Positions 1-5,184 of a DNA stretch of 6,709 nt are shown piece after piece (the first letter of the stretch is position 1; every line of letters starts with the position of its first letter). Where the stretch lies: positions 1 through 6,709 of the forward strand of contig JADHTD010000151.1 in assembly GCA_016776525.1 (NCBI GenBank), given 5' to 3'. The stretch comes from Rhodospirillales bacterium. GTDB lineage: Bacteria; Pseudomonadota; Alphaproteobacteria; Rhodospirillales; JADHTD01. A program made the translations under genes and the position numbers. Under the pieces are notes generated by a model. That model ran no database searches, was not told the origin of the DNA, and was given only the letters and a program-made list of their open reading frames with translations.

Positions 1-1449
1 GGGTTCGGGCATCGGTGCAGCCTGCGGTGTCAGGCCGTTTTCCACAGGCAGGAGGGGCGCCTGAATATCCGCCGCTTCCGGCTGATCCCCAGCGGCAGCC
101 GCGGGCGATCCCGGCTCTTCATAGACGATACCCAGGATTTCTCCCAAACGCCGGTAGCCATCGGCCAGGTCCGTTTTATCCGTCTTTATCTGACTGATGA
201 ATTCTTCCAGAGCCGGATTGTAATGGATGGCCTCATCGATTTCCGGATCACTGCCGGCCCGGTACGCGCCCAGGCGAATCAATTCGGCCATATCCTCGTA
301 GGTGGCGATCAACTTACGGGCCCGGCTGACGATATCGTTTTCATTATCGCTGTTGCAGGCGGGCATGGTCCTGGACACGCTGCGCAGTACATTAATTGGC
401 GGATAGCGGCCGCGCTCGGCAATCGACCGGTCCAAAACGATATGGCCGTCGAGGATACCGCGCACCGCATCCGACACCGGTTCGTTGTGGTCGTCGCCTT
501 CGACAAGCACGGTAAAGAGGCCGGTAATGGTGCCCTGGCCTTCCGGGCCCGGACCGGCCCGTTCCAGAAGCTGCGGCAGTTCTGAAAAAACACTCGGTGT
601 ATACCCCTTGGAAGCCGGCGGCTCCCCGGCCGACAGGCTGATTTCCCGTTGGGCCATGGCGAAACGGGTGACGCTGTCCATCAGGCACAGCACATCGGCG
701 CCGTGGTTGCGGAAATATTCGGCCACCGTGACCATGGTATAGGCCGCCTGGCGGCGGACCAGGGGCGGTTCGTCGGATGTGGCGACGATAACGACGCTGC
801 GGGCCAGTCCTTCGGGTCCGAGGTCGTCTTCAATGAATTCGCGGGCTTCACGGCCCCGCTCGCCGATGAGGCCGATAATGCTGACTTCGGCATCGGTATG
901 CCGCGCCATCATCGACAACAGGGTCGATTTACCGACACCGGAGCCTGAGAAAATACCCATGCGCTGGCCGCGGCAGCAGGTCAGGAAGGTGTTAATCCCC
1001 CGCACGCCCAGGTCGATCTTGCCGCCGACCCGCTGGCGTTCATGGGCCGGAGGCGGCTGATTACGGACCGGATAGGAGATCGGCCCGACCGGCAAGGGGC
1101 CTTTACCGTCGATCGGTTCTCCGAAGGCATTGATGACCCGGCCCAGCCAGCGGTTATCGGGGTAAATCACCGGATCGGTGTTGCCGACTTCGACCCGGCA
1201 GCCAAGGCCAACGCCCTCCAGCTGGCCGAAGGGCATGACCAGGGCACGGCCGTCCCGGAAACCGACAACCTCGCAAATGACGTGGCGGTTGTTGCGGCCA
1301 TTGATGCGGCAATGATCGCCGATCGACAGCCCTTCGCGAATGCCGCCGACTTCGACCAGAAGGCCGGTAATCGCCGACACCCGGCCGTAAACCTTGTGGT
1401 CCGGCAGGCGGTCGACTTCGGTCACAATATTGTCAGCGGAAATGGTCAA
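1..1449 (-). CDS. fliI: Flagellar protein export ATPase FliI (3' end beyond the window)
   Basis: Cytosolic ATPase of the flagellar type III export apparatus, which energises and orders delivery of rod, hook and filament subunits. The frame is open for 483 codons without a frameshift. It shows an N-terminal beta-barrel region (about 1-90), Walker A SGSGVGKST at 168-176 with Lys174, GERGRE at 196-201 with the probable catalytic Glu197, Walker B LCLMD ending at Asp258, then the SVTRFAMAQRE and PASKGYTPSVF segments typical of FliI rather than F1 or injectisome ATPases. The start is TTG at 1447-1449: a GAGGG motif lies 7 nt upstream and the encoded MTISADNIVTEV fits a FliI N-terminus. A TTG two codons earlier has no spacing for a ribosome site, and no ATG is available. 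The conserved core ends near residue 443, where FliI proteins normally stop (about 440-460 aa). A further 40 residues rich in Ala, Pro and Glu continue to the window edge with no stop. It is divergent from ctrA; fliJ commonly follows fliI, but that region is not visible. Confidence 0.96.
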   Translation of the reverse strand, partial: MTISADNIVTEVDRLPDHKVYGRVSAITGLLVEVGGIREGLSIGDHCRINGRNNRHVICEVVGFRDGRALVMPFGQLEGVGLGCRVEVGNTDPVIYPDNRWLGRVINAFGEPIDGKGPLPVGPISYPVRNQPPPAHERQRVGGKIDLGVRGINTFLTCCRGQRMGIFSGSGVGKSTLLSMMARHTDAEVSIIGLIGERGREAREFIEDDLGPEGLARSVVIVATSDEPPLVRRQAAYTMVTVAEYFRNHGADVLCLMDSVTRFAMAQREISLSAGEPPASKGYTPSVFSELPQLLERAGPGPEGQGTITGLFTVLVEGDDHNEPVSDAVRGILDGHIVLDRSIAERGRYPPINVLRSVSRTMPACNSDNENDIVSRARKLIATYEDMAELIRLGAYRAGSDPEIDEAIHYNPALEEFISQIKTDKTDLADGYRRLGEILGIVYEEPGSPAAAAGDQPEAADIQAPLLPVENGLTPQAAPMPEP

Positions 1450-1554
1450 TCCCAATCCCTCGTTAGGCCACCCGGCAAAACCCGGGCCGGTGGCGTCCGT
1501 CCCGCCCAAAGTATGGGCGTGCAGACTTTAATCTTTGGTAAAAGAGAGCGCCGG

Positions 1555-1573
1555 AAACGCCCTTAAACGCCCT
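1555..1573. repeat. Tandem 9-bp direct repeat in the fliI upstream region
   Basis: AAACGCCCT occurs at 1555-1563 and again at 1565-1573, a perfect repeat with 10-bp periodicity, so both copies face the same side of the helix. It lies about 106 nt upstream of the fliI start and about 120 nt upstream of ctrA. The spacing is typical of a dimeric regulator site, but I recognise no regulator for this motif and it may be chance. Confidence 0.4.
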
Positions 1574-1618
1574 CCTATGGGGGTATTTCAACACTTGCAC
1601 TATGAATGCCCTCCAAAT

Positions 1619-1649
1619 ATGGTTAATAATAGTTAACATATAGGGTTAA
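1619..1649. promoter_or_regulatory. TTAA-box cluster, candidate CtrA sites upstream of ctrA
   Basis: Three TTAA boxes lie at 1623-1626, 1633-1636 and 1646-1649 in the most AT-rich part of the fliI-ctrA gap. On the minus strand the first reads TTAACCAT (1626-1619), which matches a known CtrA half-site form. The canonical full site is TTAA-N7-TTAA; here the gaps are 6 and 9 nt, so neither pair is a perfect full site. A weak sigma70-like pair, TTGCAC (1595-1600) and TATGGT (1618-1623) with a 17-nt spacer, would overlap the first box. The position, 47-77 nt before the ctrA start, suits autoregulation, which is known for CtrA in other Alphaproteobacteria. Binding here is inference. Confidence 0.4.
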
Positions 1650-1650
1650 T

Positions 1651-1674
1651 GTCCCGGTTTTTGAATAGCCGGAC
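1651..1674 (+). other. Small imperfect hairpin in the ctrA leader
   Basis: GTCCCGG at 1651-1657 can pair with CCGGAC at 1669-1674 with one bulged C, leaving an 11-nt AT-rich loop, just ahead of the ctrA ribosome site. It is short and may have no function. Confidence 0.2.
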
Positions 1675-1695
1675 CTGAACGGATGGGGCCAAGAT

Positions 1696-2397
1696 ATGCG
1701 TGTTCTGCTAGTCGAAGACGATCCGGCGACGGCGCAAAGCGTCGAAATGATGCTCAAATCCGAAGGTATGGTGGTTGATACTACGGACCTCGGCGAAGAC
1801 GGTTTGGAAATCGGCAAGCTCTACGATTACGATATTATCGTGCTCGATCTTATGCTGCCCGACATCGACGGCATGGAAGTGTTGCGCCGCCTCAGGGACG
1901 CCAAGGTGGAAACGCCGGTGCTCATTCTTTCGGGCCTGACCGAATCCGAAAACAAGGTCAAAGGCCTCGGCACAGGCGCCGACGATTACCTGACGAAGCC
2001 GTTCGACAAGGACGAATTGCTGGCCCGCATCCAGGCCATTGTCCGCCGTTCCAAGGGACATGCCCAGTCGATCATCACCACCGGCAAATTGGCGGTTAAC
2101 CTGGACGCCCGCACGGTCGAGGTCGAAGAGCAGCCGATCCACCTGACCGGCAAGGAATACGGCATTCTGGAACTGCTCAGCCTGCGCAAGGGCACGACCC
2201 TGACCAAGGAGATGTTCCTCAACCACCTTTACGGCGGCATGGACGAGCCTGAGCTGAAGATTATCGATGTCTTCATCTGCAAGCTGCGCAAGAAACTCGG
2301 CAACGCCACCGGCGGCGAGAATTACATCGAAACCGTCTGGGGCCGGGGATACGTGCTGCGCGATCCGGAAGAAGGATCGGACAAGGCCTCTGCCTGA
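1696..2397 (+). CDS. ctrA: Cell-cycle/motility response regulator CtrA (OmpR family)
   Basis: A DNA-binding response regulator of 233 aa, close to the usual CtrA length. The receiver domain (about 1-118) has the acidic pocket E7 D8 D9, phospho-acceptor Asp51 at the same number as in Caulobacter CtrA, Ser79 at the switch position and Lys101 in TKPF. The winged-helix domain (about 125-225) holds the diagnostic CtrA stretches HLTGKEY, LSLRKGTTLTKEMFLNHLYG, IIDVFICKLRKKL and ETVWGRGYVLRDP. In Caulobacter CtrA is phosphorylated through CckA and ChpT and binds TTAA-N7-TTAA sites; in Magnetospirillum and Rhodospirillum centenum it is dispensable for growth and linked to motility. Its place between fliI and the che genes fits that role. 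The ATG at 1696 gives the conserved MRVLLVEDD start; the ribosome site is weak (GGGG, 7 nt upstream). The protein ends in Ala-Ser-Ala, whereas Caulobacter CtrA ends in the Ala-Ala used for ClpXP recognition. Confidence 0.96.
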   Translation: MRVLLVEDDPATAQSVEMMLKSEGMVVDTTDLGEDGLEIGKLYDYDIIVLDLMLPDIDGMEVLRRLRDAKVETPVLILSGLTESENKVKGLGTGADDYLTKPFDKDELLARIQAIVRRSKGHAQSIITTGKLAVNLDARTVEVEEQPIHLTGKEYGILELLSLRKGTTLTKEMFLNHLYGGMDEPELKIIDVFICKLRKKLGNATGGENYIETVWGRGYVLRDPEEGSDKASA

Positions 2398-2440
2398 CAA
2401 ATCAGTTTATTTGATATCCTCAAGCGCCGGATTATTTGTT

Positions 2441-2474
2441 GGCACCTGACCCCCACCGGTTGGGGTCAGGCTCC
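2441..2474. repeat. Imperfect inverted repeat after ctrA (REP-like hairpin)
   Basis: GGCACCTGACCCC (2441-2453) faces GGGGTCAGGCTCC (2462-2474). The inner 9 bp (2445-2453 with 2462-2470) pair perfectly and the outer 4 positions carry two mismatches. The 8-nt loop contains the palindrome ACCGGT. It lies in the gap between convergent ctrA and cheR, where it could block read-through, but no T-run follows on either strand, so a classical intrinsic terminator is not supported. The sequence style recalls short palindromic repeats scattered through some proteobacterial genomes. Confidence 0.5.
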
Positions 2475-2513
2475 CGTGAAAGCTCGCCAGTCGCTTCGCT
2501 CCAGATAGTCCGG

Positions 2514-2576
2514 GTGCGGTTGGGTTGGGGTCCAGTCCGGGCCGGCCGCTTATCTGCGTGCGGTTGGGTTGGGGTC
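2514..2576 (+). repeat. Two exact 19-bp G-rich direct repeats in the ctrA-cheR gap
   Basis: GTGCGGTTGGGTTGGGGTC occurs at 2514-2532 and again at 2558-2576, identical over 19 bp and 44 bp apart. The final 10 bp, GGTTGGGGTC, also occur at 2458-2467 inside the right half of the neighbouring inverted repeat, giving three copies in 119 bp. Closely spaced G-runs could allow a G-quadruplex on the plus strand, in RNA read through from ctrA. No convincing coding frame uses this stretch. It may be the remnant of a small palindromic or mobile repeat family. Confidence 0.6.
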
Positions 2577-2597
2577 AAGTTCCAGAAAAATAAAAGA

Positions 2598-3407
2598 TCA
2601 GGCCAAGCCGTAAATGCCGCGCTGGCCCTGTAGCGGTTTGAACTTATCGGAAATGCCGAGCACCGTTTCGGCGCCGCCCAGGAACAAAACACCATCCGGC
2701 GGCAACAGGGTGCTGATTTGATCGAGCACCTTGCCTTTGGTTTCCTGATCGAAATAAATCAGCACGTTGCGGCAAAAGACCACATCGAATTTTCCCAGCG
2801 GCAGCAGGCTGTCCAGCAGGTTATAAAAACGGTATTGGACCAGCTCCTTGATTTCCGGCTTGATGGCCCACAGTTCGTCCTGTTTTTCGAAGTATTTCAT
2901 GAGCATCTGGATCGGCATGCCTCGTTGCACTTCGAACTGGGAATAGAGGCCGTCCTGCGCCTTCTTCAGGATGTCCTTGGAAATATCGGTGCCGATGATT
3001 TCCGCTTTCCAGCCCGCCATCTGCGCCGCCATTTCTTTCAGGATGATGGCCAGGGAATAGGGTTCCTGGCCGCTGGAAGCGGCCGCACACCAGACCCGGA
3101 GGGATTTCTGCGTGGCCCTGTTCTTCAGCATTTCCGGCATGACCTGATCGCGGAACAGGTCAAAGGGTTTGTTGTCGCGAAAGAAGAACGACTCGTTGGT
3201 GGTCATGGCCTCCGTCACTTCGACGATGAAGGCTTCTTCCTTGTGGGTCCGTAAGGTTGAGATAAGTTCTTCAAGGCCTTTGAGGCCCCGTTTCCGGGCT
3301 ACCGGCATCAAGCGGCTTTCAAGCAGATACGATTTGTCCTCGGTAAGCACCAAGCCGGAGCGTTCTTTTATGAGTTTGCTTATGAATTGGAAATCTTCAG
3401 GTGTCAT
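2598..3407 (-). CDS. cheR: Chemotaxis protein-glutamate methyltransferase CheR
   Basis: Transfers methyl groups from S-adenosylmethionine to glutamate side chains of chemoreceptors, working against CheB during adaptation. The 269-aa protein has the usual two parts: a small helical N-terminal domain (about 1-75) and a Rossmann-like methyltransferase domain. Key segments are TTNESFFFRD at 69-78, the SAM-binding CAAASSGQEPYSLA at 107-120, GTDIS with Asp141, and FCRNVLIYFD at 211-220, typical of CheR. There are no TPR repeats or extra domains, and the length is normal. The ATG at 3405-3407 lies only 3 nt after the cheB stop and no good ribosome site precedes it, so translation is probably coupled to cheB. 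It is the last gene of the visible cluster and converges on ctrA. Confidence 0.97.
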   Translation of the reverse strand: MTPEDFQFISKLIKERSGLVLTEDKSYLLESRLMPVARKRGLKGLEELISTLRTHKEEAFIVEVTEAMTTNESFFFRDNKPFDLFRDQVMPEMLKNRATQKSLRVWCAAASSGQEPYSLAIILKEMAAQMAGWKAEIIGTDISKDILKKAQDGLYSQFEVQRGMPIQMLMKYFEKQDELWAIKPEIKELVQYRFYNLLDSLLPLGKFDVVFCRNVLIYFDQETKGKVLDQISTLLPPDGVLFLGGAETVLGISDKFKPLQGQRGIYGLA

Positions 3408-3410
3408 GGG

Positions 3411-4592
3411 TTAGGCACTACCAAGAAATTTGTTAACATAGGGCGCTAATTCATTCAGCGGCAAAACGGCACTGCAAATACCGGCTTCCGCCGCTGCTCC
3501 GGGCATCCCCCACACCACACTGGTTTTTTCGTCCTGGGCGATCACCGTGCCCCCCGCTTCAACGACCACCTCTCCGCCCTTTTTACCATCGCTGCCCATA
3601 CCGGTCAGAATGACGGTAAACACATGGCCGCCGAAAACATCGACGACACTGCGCAACATGGGATCGACCGACGGTCGGCAGAAATTTTCCTGCGGCCCCT
3701 GGTTGAGCCGAAGCACCTGTTGGGCTCCCTTGCTTTCAATCAGCATGTGGTAATCACCCGGCGCCAGATAAATGCGCCCCCCCAGGAGAACCTCGCCGTC
3801 CTTGGCTTCCGCGCACTCCCATTGAGTCATGCGGCTGATATGTTCGGCCAGGATGGTGGTGAAGGTCGCCGGCATATGCTGGGTAATGACGATCGGCAGC
3901 TTGATCGAGTGATCAAGGCCTTTGAGAAAATCAAAGAGGGCCTGGGGGCCGCCGGTGGAACTTCCGACAGTGATTATCTGCGGCTTGGCAATACCCGGTT
4001 TGCGGATCGGGATCGGTCCCGTCGGCGACAACAGGGAGCGTTTCGGCTTGTCGGCTTCCTTTGCAGCGGCCGGTGCCGTTGTGGCGGCCGCCGTTGGTTT
4101 GGGGGCCGCAACGGTGGCGCCTGTGGCCTTGATTTTAGCCTGGCCCAGGTTCCTGATTTTCAGAACCAGTTCCCGGCGGAATTCGTCGCTGCCGGTCATT
4201 CCCTGGGCGTTGGACGGCTTCGGTATGTAGTCGGAGGCGCCGGCCTGCATGGCACGGAAACTGATTTCAGCGTTCCGCAAGGTCAAGGTCGACGCCATGA
4301 TGACCTTGATGTTCGGATCGATCTGAAAAATCTTCGGCAGAGCGGTCAGGCCGTCCATAACCGGCATTTCGATATCGAGCACGATCACATCGACTTTATG
4401 GCGCGCAGCATTGCTCACCGCCATCTCGCCATTACCAACCGACGCGACAACCTCGAAATCCGGTTCGGATTCAAGCATACGAACGATAAAACCGCGAATA
4501 ACTGCGGAGTCGTCAACCACCATCACCCGGATTATATCTGTGCTCGGGCTCCGCGTTTCTCCGTCGGCGCCCTTACTGGCATTGATGCCCAA
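3411..4592 (-). CDS. cheB: Chemotaxis protein-glutamate methylesterase/deamidase CheB
   Basis: A phosphorylation-activated esterase that removes methyl groups from chemoreceptors (and deamidates glutamines), under control of CheA. The 393-aa protein has a receiver domain (about 20-145) with Asp27 and Asp28, phospho-acceptor Asp73 in VLDIEMP and Lys125. An Ala/Pro/Lys-rich linker follows (about 152-200), then the esterase domain (about 203-393). The catalytic triad is visible: Ser212 in GSSTGGP, His239 in QHMP and Asp335 in GMGSDG. The start is TTG at 4590-4592: a strong AGGAGGG ribosome site (4601-4607) lies 8 nt upstream and the conserved IRVMVVDDS follows at about residue 21. It is preceded by cheY with a 21-nt gap and followed by cheR after 3 nt, which indicates one transcript. 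Confidence 0.97.
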   Translation of the reverse strand: MGINASKGADGETRSPSTDIIRVMVVDDSAVIRGFIVRMLESEPDFEVVASVGNGEMAVSNAARHKVDVIVLDIEMPVMDGLTALPKIFQIDPNIKVIMASTLTLRNAEISFRAMQAGASDYIPKPSNAQGMTGSDEFRRELVLKIRNLGQAKIKATGATVAAPKPTAAATTAPAAAKEADKPKRSLLSPTGPIPIRKPGIAKPQIITVGSSTGGPQALFDFLKGLDHSIKLPIVITQHMPATFTTILAEHISRMTQWECAEAKDGEVLLGGRIYLAPGDYHMLIESKGAQQVLRLNQGPQENFCRPSVDPMLRSVVDVFGGHVFTVILTGMGSDGKKGGEVVVEAGGTVIAQDEKTSVVWGMPGAAAEAGICSAVLPLNELAPYVNKFLGSA

Positions 4593-4600
4593 TTGAAGTT

Positions 4601-4607
4601 CCCTCCT
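4601..4607 (-). promoter_or_regulatory. Strong ribosome-binding site that fixes the TTG start of cheB
   Basis: AGGAGGG on the minus strand, 8 nt before TTG at 4592-4590. The spacing is ideal and no ATG or GTG lies in a comparable position, so this site decides the start. Confidence 0.8.
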
Positions 4608-4613
4608 GGGAAA

Positions 4614-4979
4614 TTACAAAAGACCCACTTGAGAGAATTTTGCTTGAATAATTTCGCTATCGAAGGGCTTCATGATGTATTCATTGGCTCCGGCTTCAAT
4701 AGCTTCCTGGATATGCTGGATGTCATTCTCAGTGGTGCAGAAAACGACGACGGGCGCATCTCCCCCGGGCAGCTGACGCAGCGCTCGAAGGAACTCAAGC
4801 CCATCCATTACAGGCATATTCCAATCCAAGAGAATGGCATCCGGTATTTTTTCTTTACAGGCATCCAGAGCCTGCTGGCCGTCGGCGGCTTCATCGGTCT
4901 CAAACTTGAGCTCTTCGAGGATTTTCTTCGCCACCATACGTATGACTTTGGAATCATCAACAATCAGACACGACTTCAT
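4614..4979 (-). CDS. cheY: Single-domain chemotaxis response regulator CheY
   Basis: A stand-alone receiver protein of 121 aa. When phosphorylated by CheA, CheY binds the flagellar motor switch and changes rotation. All CheY landmarks are present at the expected spacing: Asp8 and Asp9, phospho-acceptor Asp52 in LLDWNMP, Thr82 (30 residues on), Tyr101 (matching the CheY aromatic switch) and Lys104 in MKPF. There is no output domain. The ATG at 4977-4979 has an AGGAAGAG ribosome site 9 nt upstream. It heads the packed cheY-cheB-cheR run and follows cheA after a 205-nt gap. That order supports a motor-type CheY, although a phosphate-sink CheY cannot be excluded since alphaproteobacteria often carry several. 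Confidence 0.94.
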   Translation of the reverse strand: MKSCLIVDDSKVIRMVAKKILEELKFETDEAADGQQALDACKEKIPDAILLDWNMPVMDGLEFLRALRQLPGGDAPVVVFCTTENDIQHIQEAIEAGANEYIMKPFDSEIIQAKFSQVGLL

Positions 4980-4985
4980 TTTACT

Positions 4986-5090
4986 GTTCTCTTCCTATCA
5001 GGGCCTTACGGCCAAACCGTAGAGCAGGCAGTCGACACGGCATCCCACTTTGCGTCTTTCGCCCCCGAAACGGGCCAAAAGCAGAGGAAC
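4986..5090 (-). promoter_or_regulatory. Candidate structured 5' leader of cheY
   Basis: On the minus strand GTTCCTCT (5090-5083) can pair, with one bulged C, with AGAGAAC (4992-4986). That second arm overlaps the cheY ribosome site (4996-4989), so the pairing could hide it. Between the arms lie two mutually exclusive small hairpins: TACGG/CCGTA (5021-5017 with 5011-5007) and GGCC-GTAA-GGCC (5013-5002, a GNRA-type loop). An ACGCAAAG motif sits at 5055-5048, as also found in c-di-GMP-I (GEMM) riboswitch cores, but the rest of that consensus is not convincingly present. Function is inference from hand pairing only. Confidence 0.25.
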
Positions 5091-5117
5091 TTTATAGCCT
5101 ATTGTATGCAAGGACAA
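5091..5117 (-). promoter_or_regulatory. Possible sigma70-like promoter ahead of cheY
   Basis: On the minus strand TTGTCC (5117-5112) and TATAAA (5096-5091) are separated by 15 nt, a little short of the ideal 17. An alternative -10, TACAAT, lies at 5106-5101. Transcription from TATAAA would begin near 5084, almost exactly at the start of the paired leader. This could give cheY-cheB-cheR a promoter separate from cheA. The evidence is weak. Confidence 0.25.
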
Positions 5118-5151
5118 CTGCCTTCTAAGCGGCTATTTGCAGCAAAACCCC

Positions 5152-5169
5152 AGGGAAAGTACATTCCCT
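5152..5169 (-). terminator. Perfect 6-bp hairpin just after cheA, possible weak terminator
   Basis: AGGGAA and TTCCCT (5152-5157 with 5164-5169) form a perfect stem with a 6-nt loop, beginning 16 nt past the cheA stop. On the minus strand it is followed by GGGGTTTT, only a short T-run, so termination would be weak or partial. It may instead protect the 3' end of the cheA message. Confidence 0.3.
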
Positions 5170-5184
5170 CCGCTTACCAAAAAA

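Noticed and set aside
1042..1566. A plus-strand open frame opposite the 5' end of fliI
   Set aside because: It overlaps the conserved FliI N-terminal region and has no domain or ribosome site.
1575..1600. Sigma54 promoter ending in TTGCAC upstream of ctrA
   Set aside because: The required GG is not found 10 nt before the GC; spacing fails.
1708..2400. A 230-codon open frame on the minus strand opposite ctrA
   Set aside because: It mirrors the codon pattern of ctrA, whose protein is unmistakable; the antisense product resembles no family.
2398..2413. CAAAT/ATTTG hairpin right after the ctrA stop
   Set aside because: Only five AT-rich pairs and no T-run; too weak to call a terminator.
2441..2474. 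Intrinsic terminator for ctrA or cheR
   Set aside because: The hairpin is good but no T-run follows on either strand, so it is reported as a repeat instead.
2432..2695. Small open frames on both strands in the ctrA-cheR gap (also 2436-2633 plus)
   Set aside because: Both are made largely of the direct repeats and run into the 3' end of cheR; composition and lack of motifs argue against coding.
5039..5060. GEMM (c-di-GMP-I) riboswitch
   Set aside because: ACGCAAAG next to a GAAAG is reminiscent, but the AAACC segment, the second helix and the tetraloop receptor could not be placed. Kept only as a weak motif within the leader entry.
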